DNA of 5,520 bases, from positions 1 to 5,520 of the forward strand of contig JBDTBU010000065.1 in NCBI GenBank assembly GCA_039923935.1, written 5' to 3'. The position numbers were made by a program, and so were the translations under genes. Within the stretch, counting starts at the first letter, position 1, and each line of letters begins with the position of its first letter. Source of the DNA: Paraktedonobacter sp039923935 (GTDB lineage Bacteria > Chloroflexota > Ktedonobacteria > Ktedonobacterales > Ktedonobacteraceae). The notes under the pieces were generated by a model that saw nothing but the letters and a program-made list of their open reading frames with translations, was not told where the DNA came from and did no database searches. Of the stretch, positions 1 to 5,520 are shown in pieces.

Positions 1-785
1 GTGACAGCTTTGGCCGCAGCTTTGACCGCCTCTGGTGCCTGGCCCATCGCCACACCCCAGCCCACGCTTTGCAGCATGGTCAGGTCGTTGGTATTGTCGC
101 CAATAGCCATGACCTGCGCCAGCGGGATGCCGTAATGCGCGGCCAGGGCAGCCACTCCGCTAGCTTTGGAGCAACCGGGATACATGAGAGTTAGCTCAGC
201 ACAGCCATAGCTCCCCAGTTTGAGCAGATGCCAAGCACAATCCAGCATGACAATTTGAGGCAGCATACGTTGAATAGCCTCTTCGGAGGTGAAGGCGATC
301 ACGCGCAGCGGATCAGTGAGCATGGCGCAGAGGGTCGTGTAGGACATGCGACGAAGCCGATCATCTGTCCAGGAGATATACTCGGCCAGTTCAAGGTGAT
401 CGTGCTCGGCTGGTCCCATCCACACCTCTTCTTTGACACAATCGCAGGGATGAATCACTGGCTGGATCGCGTGTTGCTGGAAAATTGCTACCGCCTGGGT
501 GACGACGCTAGCGGCGAGCAACTGGCTATGCAGAATCGTGGCAGCGGGATAGCTGGCAATCAACGAGCCATCATAAACGATCAGAGGAAGCGCAATGCCT
601 AATTCTGCTGCGATTGCGCCAGCAGTGGTGTAGCGGCGAGCCGTAGCCAGGGTGACGATTATGCCGGCACGCTGAGCTGCCTGGATAGCGGCCCGCGTGC
701 GAGGTGTGATCTGTCCGTCGGGCGTGAGCAGGGTGCCATCGATATCGATGGCGATCATTTTGATCTCTGCTGTCAGATTTTCCAT
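1..785 (-). CDS. Cof-type HAD-superfamily hydrolase (phosphatase), C-terminus cut by window edge
   Basis: Reading the minus strand from ATG 785 gives 261 codons with no stop before the left edge, so the end of the gene is missing. Counting from that ATG, all four HAD motifs are visible: DIDGTL with nucleophile D14 and acid/base D16; LATAR with T48 (motif II); K207 in SKASG (motif III); and GDNTND with D230 and D234 (motif IV, Mg2+ binding). The roughly 130 residues between motifs II and III fit a C2 cap, as in Cof/YbiV-type sugar-phosphate and cofactor phosphatases. Family length is about 270, so only some 10-25 residues are lost. It should be a soluble Mg2+-dependent phosphatase; the substrate is unknown. 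The usual NG after the core strand reads DG (IVYDGS). The start is uncertain: in-frame ATGs also lie at 827 and 758, and none has a good Shine-Dalgarno sequence at normal spacing. ATG 785 gives the usual short lead before the first motif. It follows the dikinase-like gene on the same strand after 103 nt. Confidence 0.9.
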   Translation of the reverse strand, partial: MENLTAEIKMIAIDIDGTLLTPDGQITPRTRAAIQAAQRAGIIVTLATARRYTTAGAIAAELGIALPLIVYDGSLIASYPAATILHSQLLAASVVTQAVAIFQQHAIQPVIHPCDCVKEEVWMGPAEHDHLELAEYISWTDDRLRRMSYTTLCAMLTDPLRVIAFTSEEAIQRMLPQIVMLDCAWHLLKLGSYGCAELTLMYPGCSKASGVAALAAHYGIPLAQVMAIGDNTNDLTMLQSVGWGVAMGQAPEAVKAAAKAV

Positions 786-836
786 AGACTGCAACAAGCT
801 CCAGAAAGTAGGGAAACAATCAATCATTACTCTGCC

Positions 837-864
837 ATAATATCACATTTTCCCTCCTTCCCAA
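837..864 (-). promoter_or_regulatory. weak candidate promoter before the HAD gene
   Basis: On the minus strand, TATTAT (842-837, 5 of 6 to the sigma70 -10 consensus) lies 16 nt downstream of TTGGGA (864-859, 4 of 6 to TTGACA). A start near 830 would leave a leader of about 45 nt to ATG 785, or an almost leaderless mRNA if ATG 827 is used. The match is weak, and AT-rich gaps yield such pairs by chance. No hairpin plus T-run terminator was seen between the dikinase-like stop and this point, so read-through from the upstream operon is equally possible. Confidence 0.25.
843..859 (-). promoter_or_regulatory. strong Shine-Dalgarno followed by a start-stop pair (ATG-TGA)
   Basis: The minus strand has AAGGAGG (859-853), a near-perfect anti-16S match, then GAAA and ATG (848-846). 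The next codon is TGA (845-843). This ATG is in the same frame as the HAD gene, so the TGA blocks use of the best ribosome site in the gap as the HAD start. A second tiny frame, ATG GCA GAG TAA (838-827), ends in TAATG, whose ATG (827-825) is in the HAD frame. This could be a minimal leader frame coupling ribosomes to the HAD gene, a decayed start, or chance. The sequence is certain; the function is not. Confidence 0.35.
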
Positions 865-888
865 GCACAGCAATCAAAAGAAATACTA

Positions 889-3633
889 TCAGCCCTCTGC
901 TGGCTCGATAATAATTACGCCATTGGACCCATCGACGGTGATACGTTGTCCAGTAACGATCCGCTCCGTTGCTCCGTGGACACCAACAACGGCGGGAATA
1001 CCGTACTCACGAGCCACGACTGAGCCGTGTGACATCGAGCCACCCATCTCCATAACCAGGCCGCCAGCAGTCAAGAAAAGTGGGGTCCAGCCGGGATCAG
1101 TAGAAGGCGCTACCAGGATCTCGCCCGGCTCTAGGCGTGCTCCCACTGGGTCCATGATGACACGCGCTATCCCAGTTACAACGCCTGCCGAGGCAGGTGC
1201 GCCTGTCAGAGTGCCTTCTGTTATGTCAACAAGTGCGCGATGCTCTGCCTCTGGCTCGGTGCCATCGGAGAGCAGGACACGCGGAATATGTCGCCGCCCC
1301 ATTTCCTGTTCATAATTGGCGCGACGTTCATGCACCACTGCGCGAAAGTCCTGGCCCGCCACTGCTGCTCGTGCCTCGGCCAAGTCGATAAAGAAGATAT
1401 CTTCGGCCTTCTCTAATCGTCCGGCCAGAGCTAACCCTTCTCCAACAGGCCAGAGCAGTTCGCGGCAATGCGCAAAGAGCAAGATGAAACAGTATTTTGG
1501 ATATTCGCGTATACCTGTCAGTTCACGGATGCGTTGCAAGTTGAAACGGACCAGCTTGCCGTAGAACCAGCCTTTGCGCCTAGCGCGTTGGGTGAGTTCC
1601 ACTACCATTGCTTCGGCCTCTTGTGCACCACGTTCGAACTGCACATTCGGTGCCAGTTCGGGATTCGTGAGTTGCAAATAGTTGGCGAGCATACCCAGGA
1701 TGTGCGTCGGATCTTCCGACCAACGTGCTAAACCCAGGTCAATCTCAGCCACGGCTCGATGTCCATAGGTTCGCAGGAATTCGGCTAATCCCTGCTGTAA
1801 TAGTGGTGGTAGTTGTCCCCCATGATATGCTTGCGCTAGTTGCTCAGGTGGAGTCGTACGTACCTTGTCTACCACAGCAGAGTCAGCGCGTATCTGCTGA
1901 GCCAGTGCCCAAAGCGACAGATCCATCTCAGTTGTGGGATTGTGTGGCAAACTCCGCAGGACGGTCTGCACTTCATCAGGAGTTGCGATCCTTTTCAGCA
2001 ACCTGGTTGCCAGCACTGCCGACCCCATGCCCGCAAGTGCTGTCGGCAAAACAGTGTGCGCCACCCGCCCAATACCCAGTAAGATACGGTGCTCGAAGGC
2101 GTCCAGGAGATCAGTGGAGCTTGCTCCAGCAGCGAGCGTACTGGGTTGACGCAGGTACGTCTCCAAATGAGCAATGCTCTTGCGTGCCGCCTCCGGGCGG
2201 AGCAGTGACCGCACTATCAGCAAAGGTATTTTTGTACGCAAAGCTATTGGGAAGATTTTGCGGATTGTCGGCCATTTCGACGTTGTACTGGCTGCTAAGC
2301 GTGGATCGGTGACGATCTGCTTGAAGATGACAGCACTTTGGGCCTCCATACCCTGTAATATCCGTATTATCACCTCGCGCCCAAGGGTATTGCGCAGAAG
2401 CGGAGTTGTATCGAGGAAGAGGCGTTGACCTATATTGGCCACAAATGGGAGGCCAGCCACAGGATTTTTGGGAGGTTTGCCCAGCGCGAAGATAGCGGCA
2501 ACGGAACTTATCAGGCGAAAAGCTTGCACGCCCATTGGCGTCAGTGGCCGATATACCCCCTGAAGAACGCTGATCGACAAATACACATGCAGATCATCGT
2601 CTACTGTGGGCACATTGGCAGGCAAGGGAAACAGGGTGGTAATTGGTCGTGCCTGGGTCAGCCAGAGATAACCAGAGGAATCAACAGCCCACTCAGTATC
2701 CTGTGGCACTCCATAGTGCGCTTCCACCTGCTTGCCTAGCCGCGTCAGAGCTTGTACTTGCTCATCGGTCAGGCAGAAGGCATCCTGCTGATCCGCCACG
2801 TCAACGCGCTGGGTACCGCCGCCCGGAGTTGAGCGAATGGTCAGGCGTTTGTCCCCTAAGCGGCGTGCAAGTATTTCACCAGTGTCAGCGTTGACCACGA
2901 AATGATCGGGGTTGACTGCACCTGAAACCACCGCTTCTCCCAAGCCTGGATTGGCATCGATAACCGCCTGATGGCGACGGCCAGTCAGTGGGTTGGCCGT
3001 AAACAGTATGCCCGCTACCGAAGCCTCGACCATTTGCTGGATCACAACAGCCAGACGCACAGTGCGAGGATCGATCTTGTTGCTAGCACGATAGCTGACA
3101 GCGCGGTCAGTCCAAAGCGAGGCCCAGCAACGTTTCACCGCGTCAAGAAGAGCCTCAATCCCCACGATATTCAGGTAGGTATCCTGCTGTCCGGCAAAGC
3201 TGGCAAAGGGTAGGTCTTCAGCGGTGGCCGAGGAGCGCACAGCCACAGGAATAGATTCGCCCGCCGCGAAATCGTGATAGGCTTGTGTCACCACCTCGAC
3301 GATTTCAGGGGGCACAGAGATCGCCAACAGCTTGTTCCGAGCCAGAGCAGCACAGTTTTCCAATTGTGTACTATCCGTGGCTGGTACTATGGCGAGTTGC
3401 GCTAGAAGCGGCTCCAGTTCTGCCGTGCGAGTGGCAAGCGCATAGGCTGTCGTTGTGAGGCAGAAACCCGTTGGGACAGGGAAGCCAGCGCGGGTCAGCT
3501 CACCAAGATTGGCCGCTTTGCCTCCCACCTCCGCCAGCATACTGGCATCGATCTCGTGAAAGGTCAGCACAAGCGGGTCATGAGTAGGATCAATCGTCTT
3601 TATGTGCATTGGCTGTTGTTCTTGATGTTGCAT
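889..3633 (-). CDS. Rifampicin phosphotransferase-like protein of the PEP synthase/dikinase superfamily
   Basis: This 914-residue soluble protein has three parts. Residues about 15-335 form a PPDK_N ATP-grasp domain: GGKAANLGEL with K39, AVRSSATAEDLP with R133, E314 in QDTEW, and QARPITTLFP with Q327 and R329. Residues about 340-800 are a central substrate-type domain, with HVYLSIS...PLTPMG near its start, YGHR...EID at 623-632 and REYPK further on. Residues about 808-914 are a swivelling phosphohistidine domain with GAPASAGVVTG (811-821) and catalytic H869 in GGSMSHGSVVAREYG. True PEP synthase and PPDK carry a PEP-binding barrel after the His domain; here the protein ends 45 residues after the His. 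This is the rifampicin phosphotransferase order, in which ATP phosphorylates the drug and yields AMP and phosphate. That family is usually near 867 residues, so this one is somewhat long. Automatic pipelines may call it phosphoenolpyruvate synthase. I chose ATG 3633 because AGGTG lies 6 nt before it; a GTG at 3642, in frame, overlaps that site. Rifampicin specificity is inference. Confidence 0.85.
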   Translation of the reverse strand: MQHQEQQPMHIKTIDPTHDPLVLTFHEIDASMLAEVGGKAANLGELTRAGFPVPTGFCLTTTAYALATRTAELEPLLAQLAIVPATDSTQLENCAALARNKLLAISVPPEIVEVVTQAYHDFAAGESIPVAVRSSATAEDLPFASFAGQQDTYLNIVGIEALLDAVKRCWASLWTDRAVSYRASNKIDPRTVRLAVVIQQMVEASVAGILFTANPLTGRRHQAVIDANPGLGEAVVSGAVNPDHFVVNADTGEILARRLGDKRLTIRSTPGGGTQRVDVADQQDAFCLTDEQVQALTRLGKQVEAHYGVPQDTEWAVDSSGYLWLTQARPITTLFPLPANVPTVDDDLHVYLSISVLQGVYRPLTPMGVQAFRLISSVAAIFALGKPPKNPVAGLPFVANIGQRLFLDTTPLLRNTLGREVIIRILQGMEAQSAVIFKQIVTDPRLAASTTSKWPTIRKIFPIALRTKIPLLIVRSLLRPEAARKSIAHLETYLRQPSTLAAGASSTDLLDAFEHRILLGIGRVAHTVLPTALAGMGSAVLATRLLKRIATPDEVQTVLRSLPHNPTTEMDLSLWALAQQIRADSAVVDKVRTTPPEQLAQAYHGGQLPPLLQQGLAEFLRTYGHRAVAEIDLGLARWSEDPTHILGMLANYLQLTNPELAPNVQFERGAQEAEAMVVELTQRARRKGWFYGKLVRFNLQRIRELTGIREYPKYCFILLFAHCRELLWPVGEGLALAGRLEKAEDIFFIDLAEARAAVAGQDFRAVVHERRANYEQEMGRRHIPRVLLSDGTEPEAEHRALVDITEGTLTGAPASAGVVTGIARVIMDPVGARLEPGEILVAPSTDPGWTPLFLTAGGLVMEMGGSMSHGSVVAREYGIPAVVGVHGATERIVTGQRITVDGSNGVIIIEPAEG

Positions 3634-3639
3634 AATTTT

Positions 3640-3644
3640 CACCT
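3640..3644 (-). promoter_or_regulatory. ribosome binding site deciding the dikinase-like start
   Basis: AGGTG (3644-3640 on the minus strand) is complementary to the 16S tail and sits 6 nt before ATG 3633. The alternative GTG start (3642-3640) lies inside this site and would have only AAGAGA about 3 nt upstream. The ATG is therefore preferred, shortening the protein by three residues. The site lies in the 23-nt gap after the flavoprotein stop, which fits translation from a shared mRNA. Confidence 0.6.
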
Positions 3645-3656
3645 ATCTCTTCAATA

Positions 3657-4913
3657 TTACGGATTTTTAACACGCTCTCTGCTAAATCCTAAACCGATAA
3701 AATTGGCCGGCATGTCCCGCAGCAAGGGCATACGCAAGATCAGCCGGGGTAACAGTGGAATGGTGAAGGTGCTGTCGGTGCCCAGTACACGGGCTAAAAC
3801 CTGCTTTTGTACAAGGTTCTGAAAGCCCTGGATCAACCGGGTGGGCCGCTCGCGTTTGCGCTGCACACGGGCCAGATCCTCAGTGCTCACCCGACCAACT
3901 TTGAGACCATCCGTCAGGATATTGGCAGTGGCAACTGCGTCCTGGATAGCGTAATTAATACCCACGCCGCCAATGGGCGTCATCACATGCGCGGCGTCCC
4001 CGATGAGCAACAGGCCGGGTTTGTACCAACGCTTGACACGGCTGGATTCGACTGAGAGTACCGCGACTTGCTTCCATTCGGTAATAGTCGTCATGCGATC
4101 CACGAAATCAGGCATGAGTTTCCCAAGATCTTGACGAAACTGGTTCAGCCCGGCAGCCTTGATCTGCTGATAACCGCCTTTGGGGATAACATAGCCAATC
4201 TGCCACTCGTCGCCCCGGTCAAGTTGAATCAGGAAATGGCCCGACCCTAGCATAAAGCCGATTTCCTGCACATCGCTTACCTGATGCGGCAGACGGAACC
4301 AGAGAATGTCCATTGGTGCCGAGAATGTGATTGGCTCAAAACCTGCCAGCTTGCGTGTGCGCGAAAAGCGTCCATCGGCCCCCACCGTCAGCGTAGCACG
4401 TAGCTCGTGCCAGCCGTCCCGACCACGATAATGCACGCCGTGAACATAGCCATCTTCTTCGATCAACTTCTCCGCTCGTGCCCCCATAACTAGATGGAAA
4501 CTGGGGTACTGGCTAGCCTCTTGCGTGATACATTCCAGGAAGCGAGATTGCGGGATGAGCGTGATATAAGGATAGGGCGTTTTTAGGCGTTGAAAATCGA
4601 TAGACATGGTGGTGCCCTGCTCAGTTTTGATCGACAAGACACGCACCTTCGTATGCTCAAGCTGAAGCAGACGCTCAGCCAGACCAAGTTGAGCCAGCAT
4701 CTCCATCGTCGAGGGGTGCACGGTATCGCCGCGAAAATCGCGTGCAAAGTCCATATGCTCCTCCAATAGCGTCACATCTACACCTTTGCGTGCCAGCAAC
4801 AAAGCCAGGATTACCCCGGCTGGTCCTGCACCAACAATACAACAGGTCGTTGTTTCACTTTTTTCAGGAGGAGTCGTTGTTATCTTCTGAGAGTCTTTTT
4901 CACTATTTTGCAT
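3657..4913 (-). CDS. FAD-dependent monooxygenase-type oxidoreductase (class A flavoprotein, UbiH/PHBH fold)
   Basis: This 418-residue protein has the three fingerprints of group A flavoprotein hydroxylases. The Rossmann GxGxxG is at G28-G33 (VGAGPAG), with acidic E51/E52 at the end of the second strand for the FAD ribose. The DG motif is VGADGR (D180). The GD motif is LLIGDAAH (D306), followed by P313 and GVGINYAIQDA. The stretch RDFRGDTVHPSTMEML (58-73) marks a subgroup of bacterial FAD oxidoreductases with no assigned substrate. Family members use NAD(P)H and O2 to hydroxylate aromatic or polyketide-like molecules; rifampicin monooxygenase and tetracycline-modifying enzymes share the fold. 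The first 22 residues are polar and probably disordered. There is no signal peptide or clear membrane span, though the C-terminus (about 380-410) is hydrophobic and Pro-rich. ATG 4913 has GAGGT 6 nt upstream. It sits between a TetR-type gene and the dikinase-like gene, most likely in one operon. Fold and cofactor are secure; the substrate is unknown. Confidence 0.88.
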   Translation of the reverse strand: MQNSEKDSQKITTTPPEKSETTTCCIVGAGPAGVILALLLARKGVDVTLLEEHMDFARDFRGDTVHPSTMEMLAQLGLAERLLQLEHTKVRVLSIKTEQGTTMSIDFQRLKTPYPYITLIPQSRFLECITQEASQYPSFHLVMGARAEKLIEEDGYVHGVHYRGRDGWHELRATLTVGADGRFSRTRKLAGFEPITFSAPMDILWFRLPHQVSDVQEIGFMLGSGHFLIQLDRGDEWQIGYVIPKGGYQQIKAAGLNQFRQDLGKLMPDFVDRMTTITEWKQVAVLSVESSRVKRWYKPGLLLIGDAAHVMTPIGGVGINYAIQDAVATANILTDGLKVGRVSTEDLARVQRKRERPTRLIQGFQNLVQKQVLARVLGTDSTFTIPLLPRLILRMPLLRDMPANFIGLGFSRERVKNP

Positions 4914-4919
4914 GTCTGA

Positions 4920-4924
4920 ACCTC
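4920..4924 (-). promoter_or_regulatory. ribosome binding site of the flavoprotein gene
   Basis: GAGGT (4924-4920 on the minus strand) lies 6 nt before ATG 4913, which is good spacing. It supports that start despite the polar N-terminal tail it adds before the FAD-binding strand. Confidence 0.6.
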
Positions 4925-4939
4925 AAATTTGACTGATCG

Positions 4940-4949
4940 ATTAATTAAT
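4940..4949 (-). repeat. AT-only palindrome in the TetR-flavoprotein gap
   Basis: ATTAATTAAT is a perfect 10-bp palindrome in the middle of the 49-nt gap, 26 nt before the flavoprotein ATG. A related AATTAAT lies at 4961-4967, overlapping the TetR stop. It could be part of an internal operator or promoter, but pure AT palindromes of this size are common in AT-rich gaps. I could not fit a convincing -35/-10 pair around it. Confidence 0.25.
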
Positions 4950-4962
4950 ACACAACAAAAAA

Positions 4963-5520
4963 TTAATGTGGTTGGATACCTTGCAGAAACGTACTCACAA
5001 CAACTTGTGCGATCTCTGCATGAGTATAAGCTAACGCGCTGGGATCGTGGATAATCTGCCGACGTAGTACAAAGCCGATCAAGCTACTGACTAGCACTTG
5101 CACGACCAACTCCGGGTTGATATCCACACGCACTGTGCCTTTCGCGATCTGTATGTGCAAATAGTGACCCAGAAAGTCGAGCACGCGTTGAAAAAAGCCG
5201 AGCGCGATGGGTGAGATAGCTGAATTATACACTGTTTCCGGCAACATCATGCGGATAATGCTCACAAACTGCTCACCCTCTGCAATAGCCAAGACGCGCA
5301 TAACCAGTAGCGGCATCAGCAACTCTGGCGGATGTTCCAGCATTTCCGGCGTAATTTGCGTCGTTATTTGTACCGGTGAATGCGCATCCAGCACCGCCCG
5401 GAGCAGCGCTTCTTTATTGTCAAAGTAGTAGTAGATCAACCCAGTCGTAATCCCAGCCTCGCGTGCCACATCGCGGTTCGTGGCTCTGGAGAAGCCCTTC
5501 TGCGTAAAGACGCGCATAGC
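4963..5520 (-). CDS. TetR/AcrR-family transcriptional regulator, N-terminus cut by window edge
   Basis: The 185 visible codons run to TAA at 4965-4963, and the frame stays open to the right edge. The ATG at 5517 lies inside the helix that normally precedes the TetR helix-turn-helix, so the real start is outside the window; usual family length suggests 10-25 missing residues. The DNA-binding signature is intact: FTQKGFSRATNRDVAREAG, then ITTGLIYYYFDNKEALL, the typical recognition-helix and YYYF region. The rest is a helical ligand-binding and dimerisation domain without family-specific motifs I recognise. These proteins usually repress neighbouring genes and their own, and release DNA when a small molecule binds. 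Being first in the cluster and 49 nt from the flavoprotein, it probably controls the genes after it as well as itself; its main operator would lie upstream, outside the window. The inducer is unknown. Confidence 0.92.
   Translation of the reverse strand, partial: AMRVFTQKGFSRATNRDVAREAGITTGLIYYYFDNKEALLRAVLDAHSPVQITTQITPEMLEHPPELLMPLLVMRVLAIAEGEQFVSIIRMMLPETVYNSAISPIALGFFQRVLDFLGHYLHIQIAKGTVRVDINPELVVQVLVSSLIGFVLRRQIIHDPSALAYTHAEIAQVVVSTFLQGIQPH

Noticed and set aside
228..602. Plus-strand frame of 124 codons
   Set aside because: It is antisense to the HAD gene, and its protein has no family resemblance or clear ribosome site.
571..819. Minus-strand frame of 82 codons overlapping the start of the HAD gene
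   Set aside because: It is a shifted frame over the HAD coding region, rich in Arg, His and Ser, with no recognisable motif. The HAD frame carries all four catalytic motifs across the same bases.
786..888. Rho-independent terminator after the dikinase-like gene
   Set aside because: No GC-rich stem followed by a T-run was found on the minus strand; only loose T-rich stretches are present.
1725..2312. Plus-strand frame of 195 codons
   Set aside because: It lies wholly antisense to the well-supported dikinase-like gene; its Pro/Ser/Cys-rich composition is typical of a shadow frame.
4914..4962. Rifamycin-associated element (19-bp GC-rich inverted repeat known upstream of actinobacterial rifamycin-inactivation genes)
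   Set aside because: The gap before the flavoprotein is AT-rich and shows no such repeat. The region upstream of the regulator is outside the window, so absence cannot be concluded for the whole operon.
4950..4985. Terminator at the end of the TetR gene (T-run just after its stop)
   Set aside because: Six T's follow the stop, but the preceding bases form no convincing stem, and the short gap favours read-through into the flavoprotein gene.

Overview
The window carries four protein genes, all on the minus strand, packed with short gaps. In transcription order (right to left) they are: a TetR-family repressor cut by the right edge (4963-5520), an FAD-dependent monooxygenase-type oxidoreductase (3657-4913), a large rifampicin-phosphotransferase-like member of the PEP synthase/dikinase superfamily (889-3633), and a Cof-type HAD phosphatase cut by the left edge (1-785). 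I see no gene on the plus strand; the plus-strand reading frames are shadows of these four. There is no RNA gene, mobile element, CRISPR array or long repeat.

The first three genes look like one operon: the gaps are 49 nt (TetR to flavoprotein) and 23 nt (flavoprotein to dikinase-like gene). Both downstream genes have readable Shine-Dalgarno sequences (GAGGT and AGGTG, each 6 nt from an ATG). The HAD gene follows after 103 nt without a visible terminator. That gap has a weak candidate promoter and an odd strong Shine-Dalgarno sequence followed at once by ATG-TGA, so the HAD gene may be read through from the operon or transcribed separately.

The most interesting point is the pairing. The large protein would often be auto-named phosphoenolpyruvate synthase. 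However, its catalytic His domain lies at the very C-terminus and there is no PEP-binding barrel after it. That is the domain order of rifampicin phosphotransferases (ATP-binding, central substrate domain, swivelling His domain). Next to it is a class A flavoprotein monooxygenase-type enzyme, the fold that includes rifampicin monooxygenase and other drug-hydroxylating enzymes, under a TetR-type regulator. A drug- or xenobiotic-inactivation cassette that oxidises and phosphorylates its target is a reasonable hypothesis. The actual substrate cannot be read from the sequence.

The organism is a bacterium of medium GC content (judged by eye, not counted). The style of the flavoprotein and dikinase-like protein recalls Ktedonobacteria (Chloroflexota) or Actinobacteria; with the medium GC I lean to Ktedonobacteria, as inference only.
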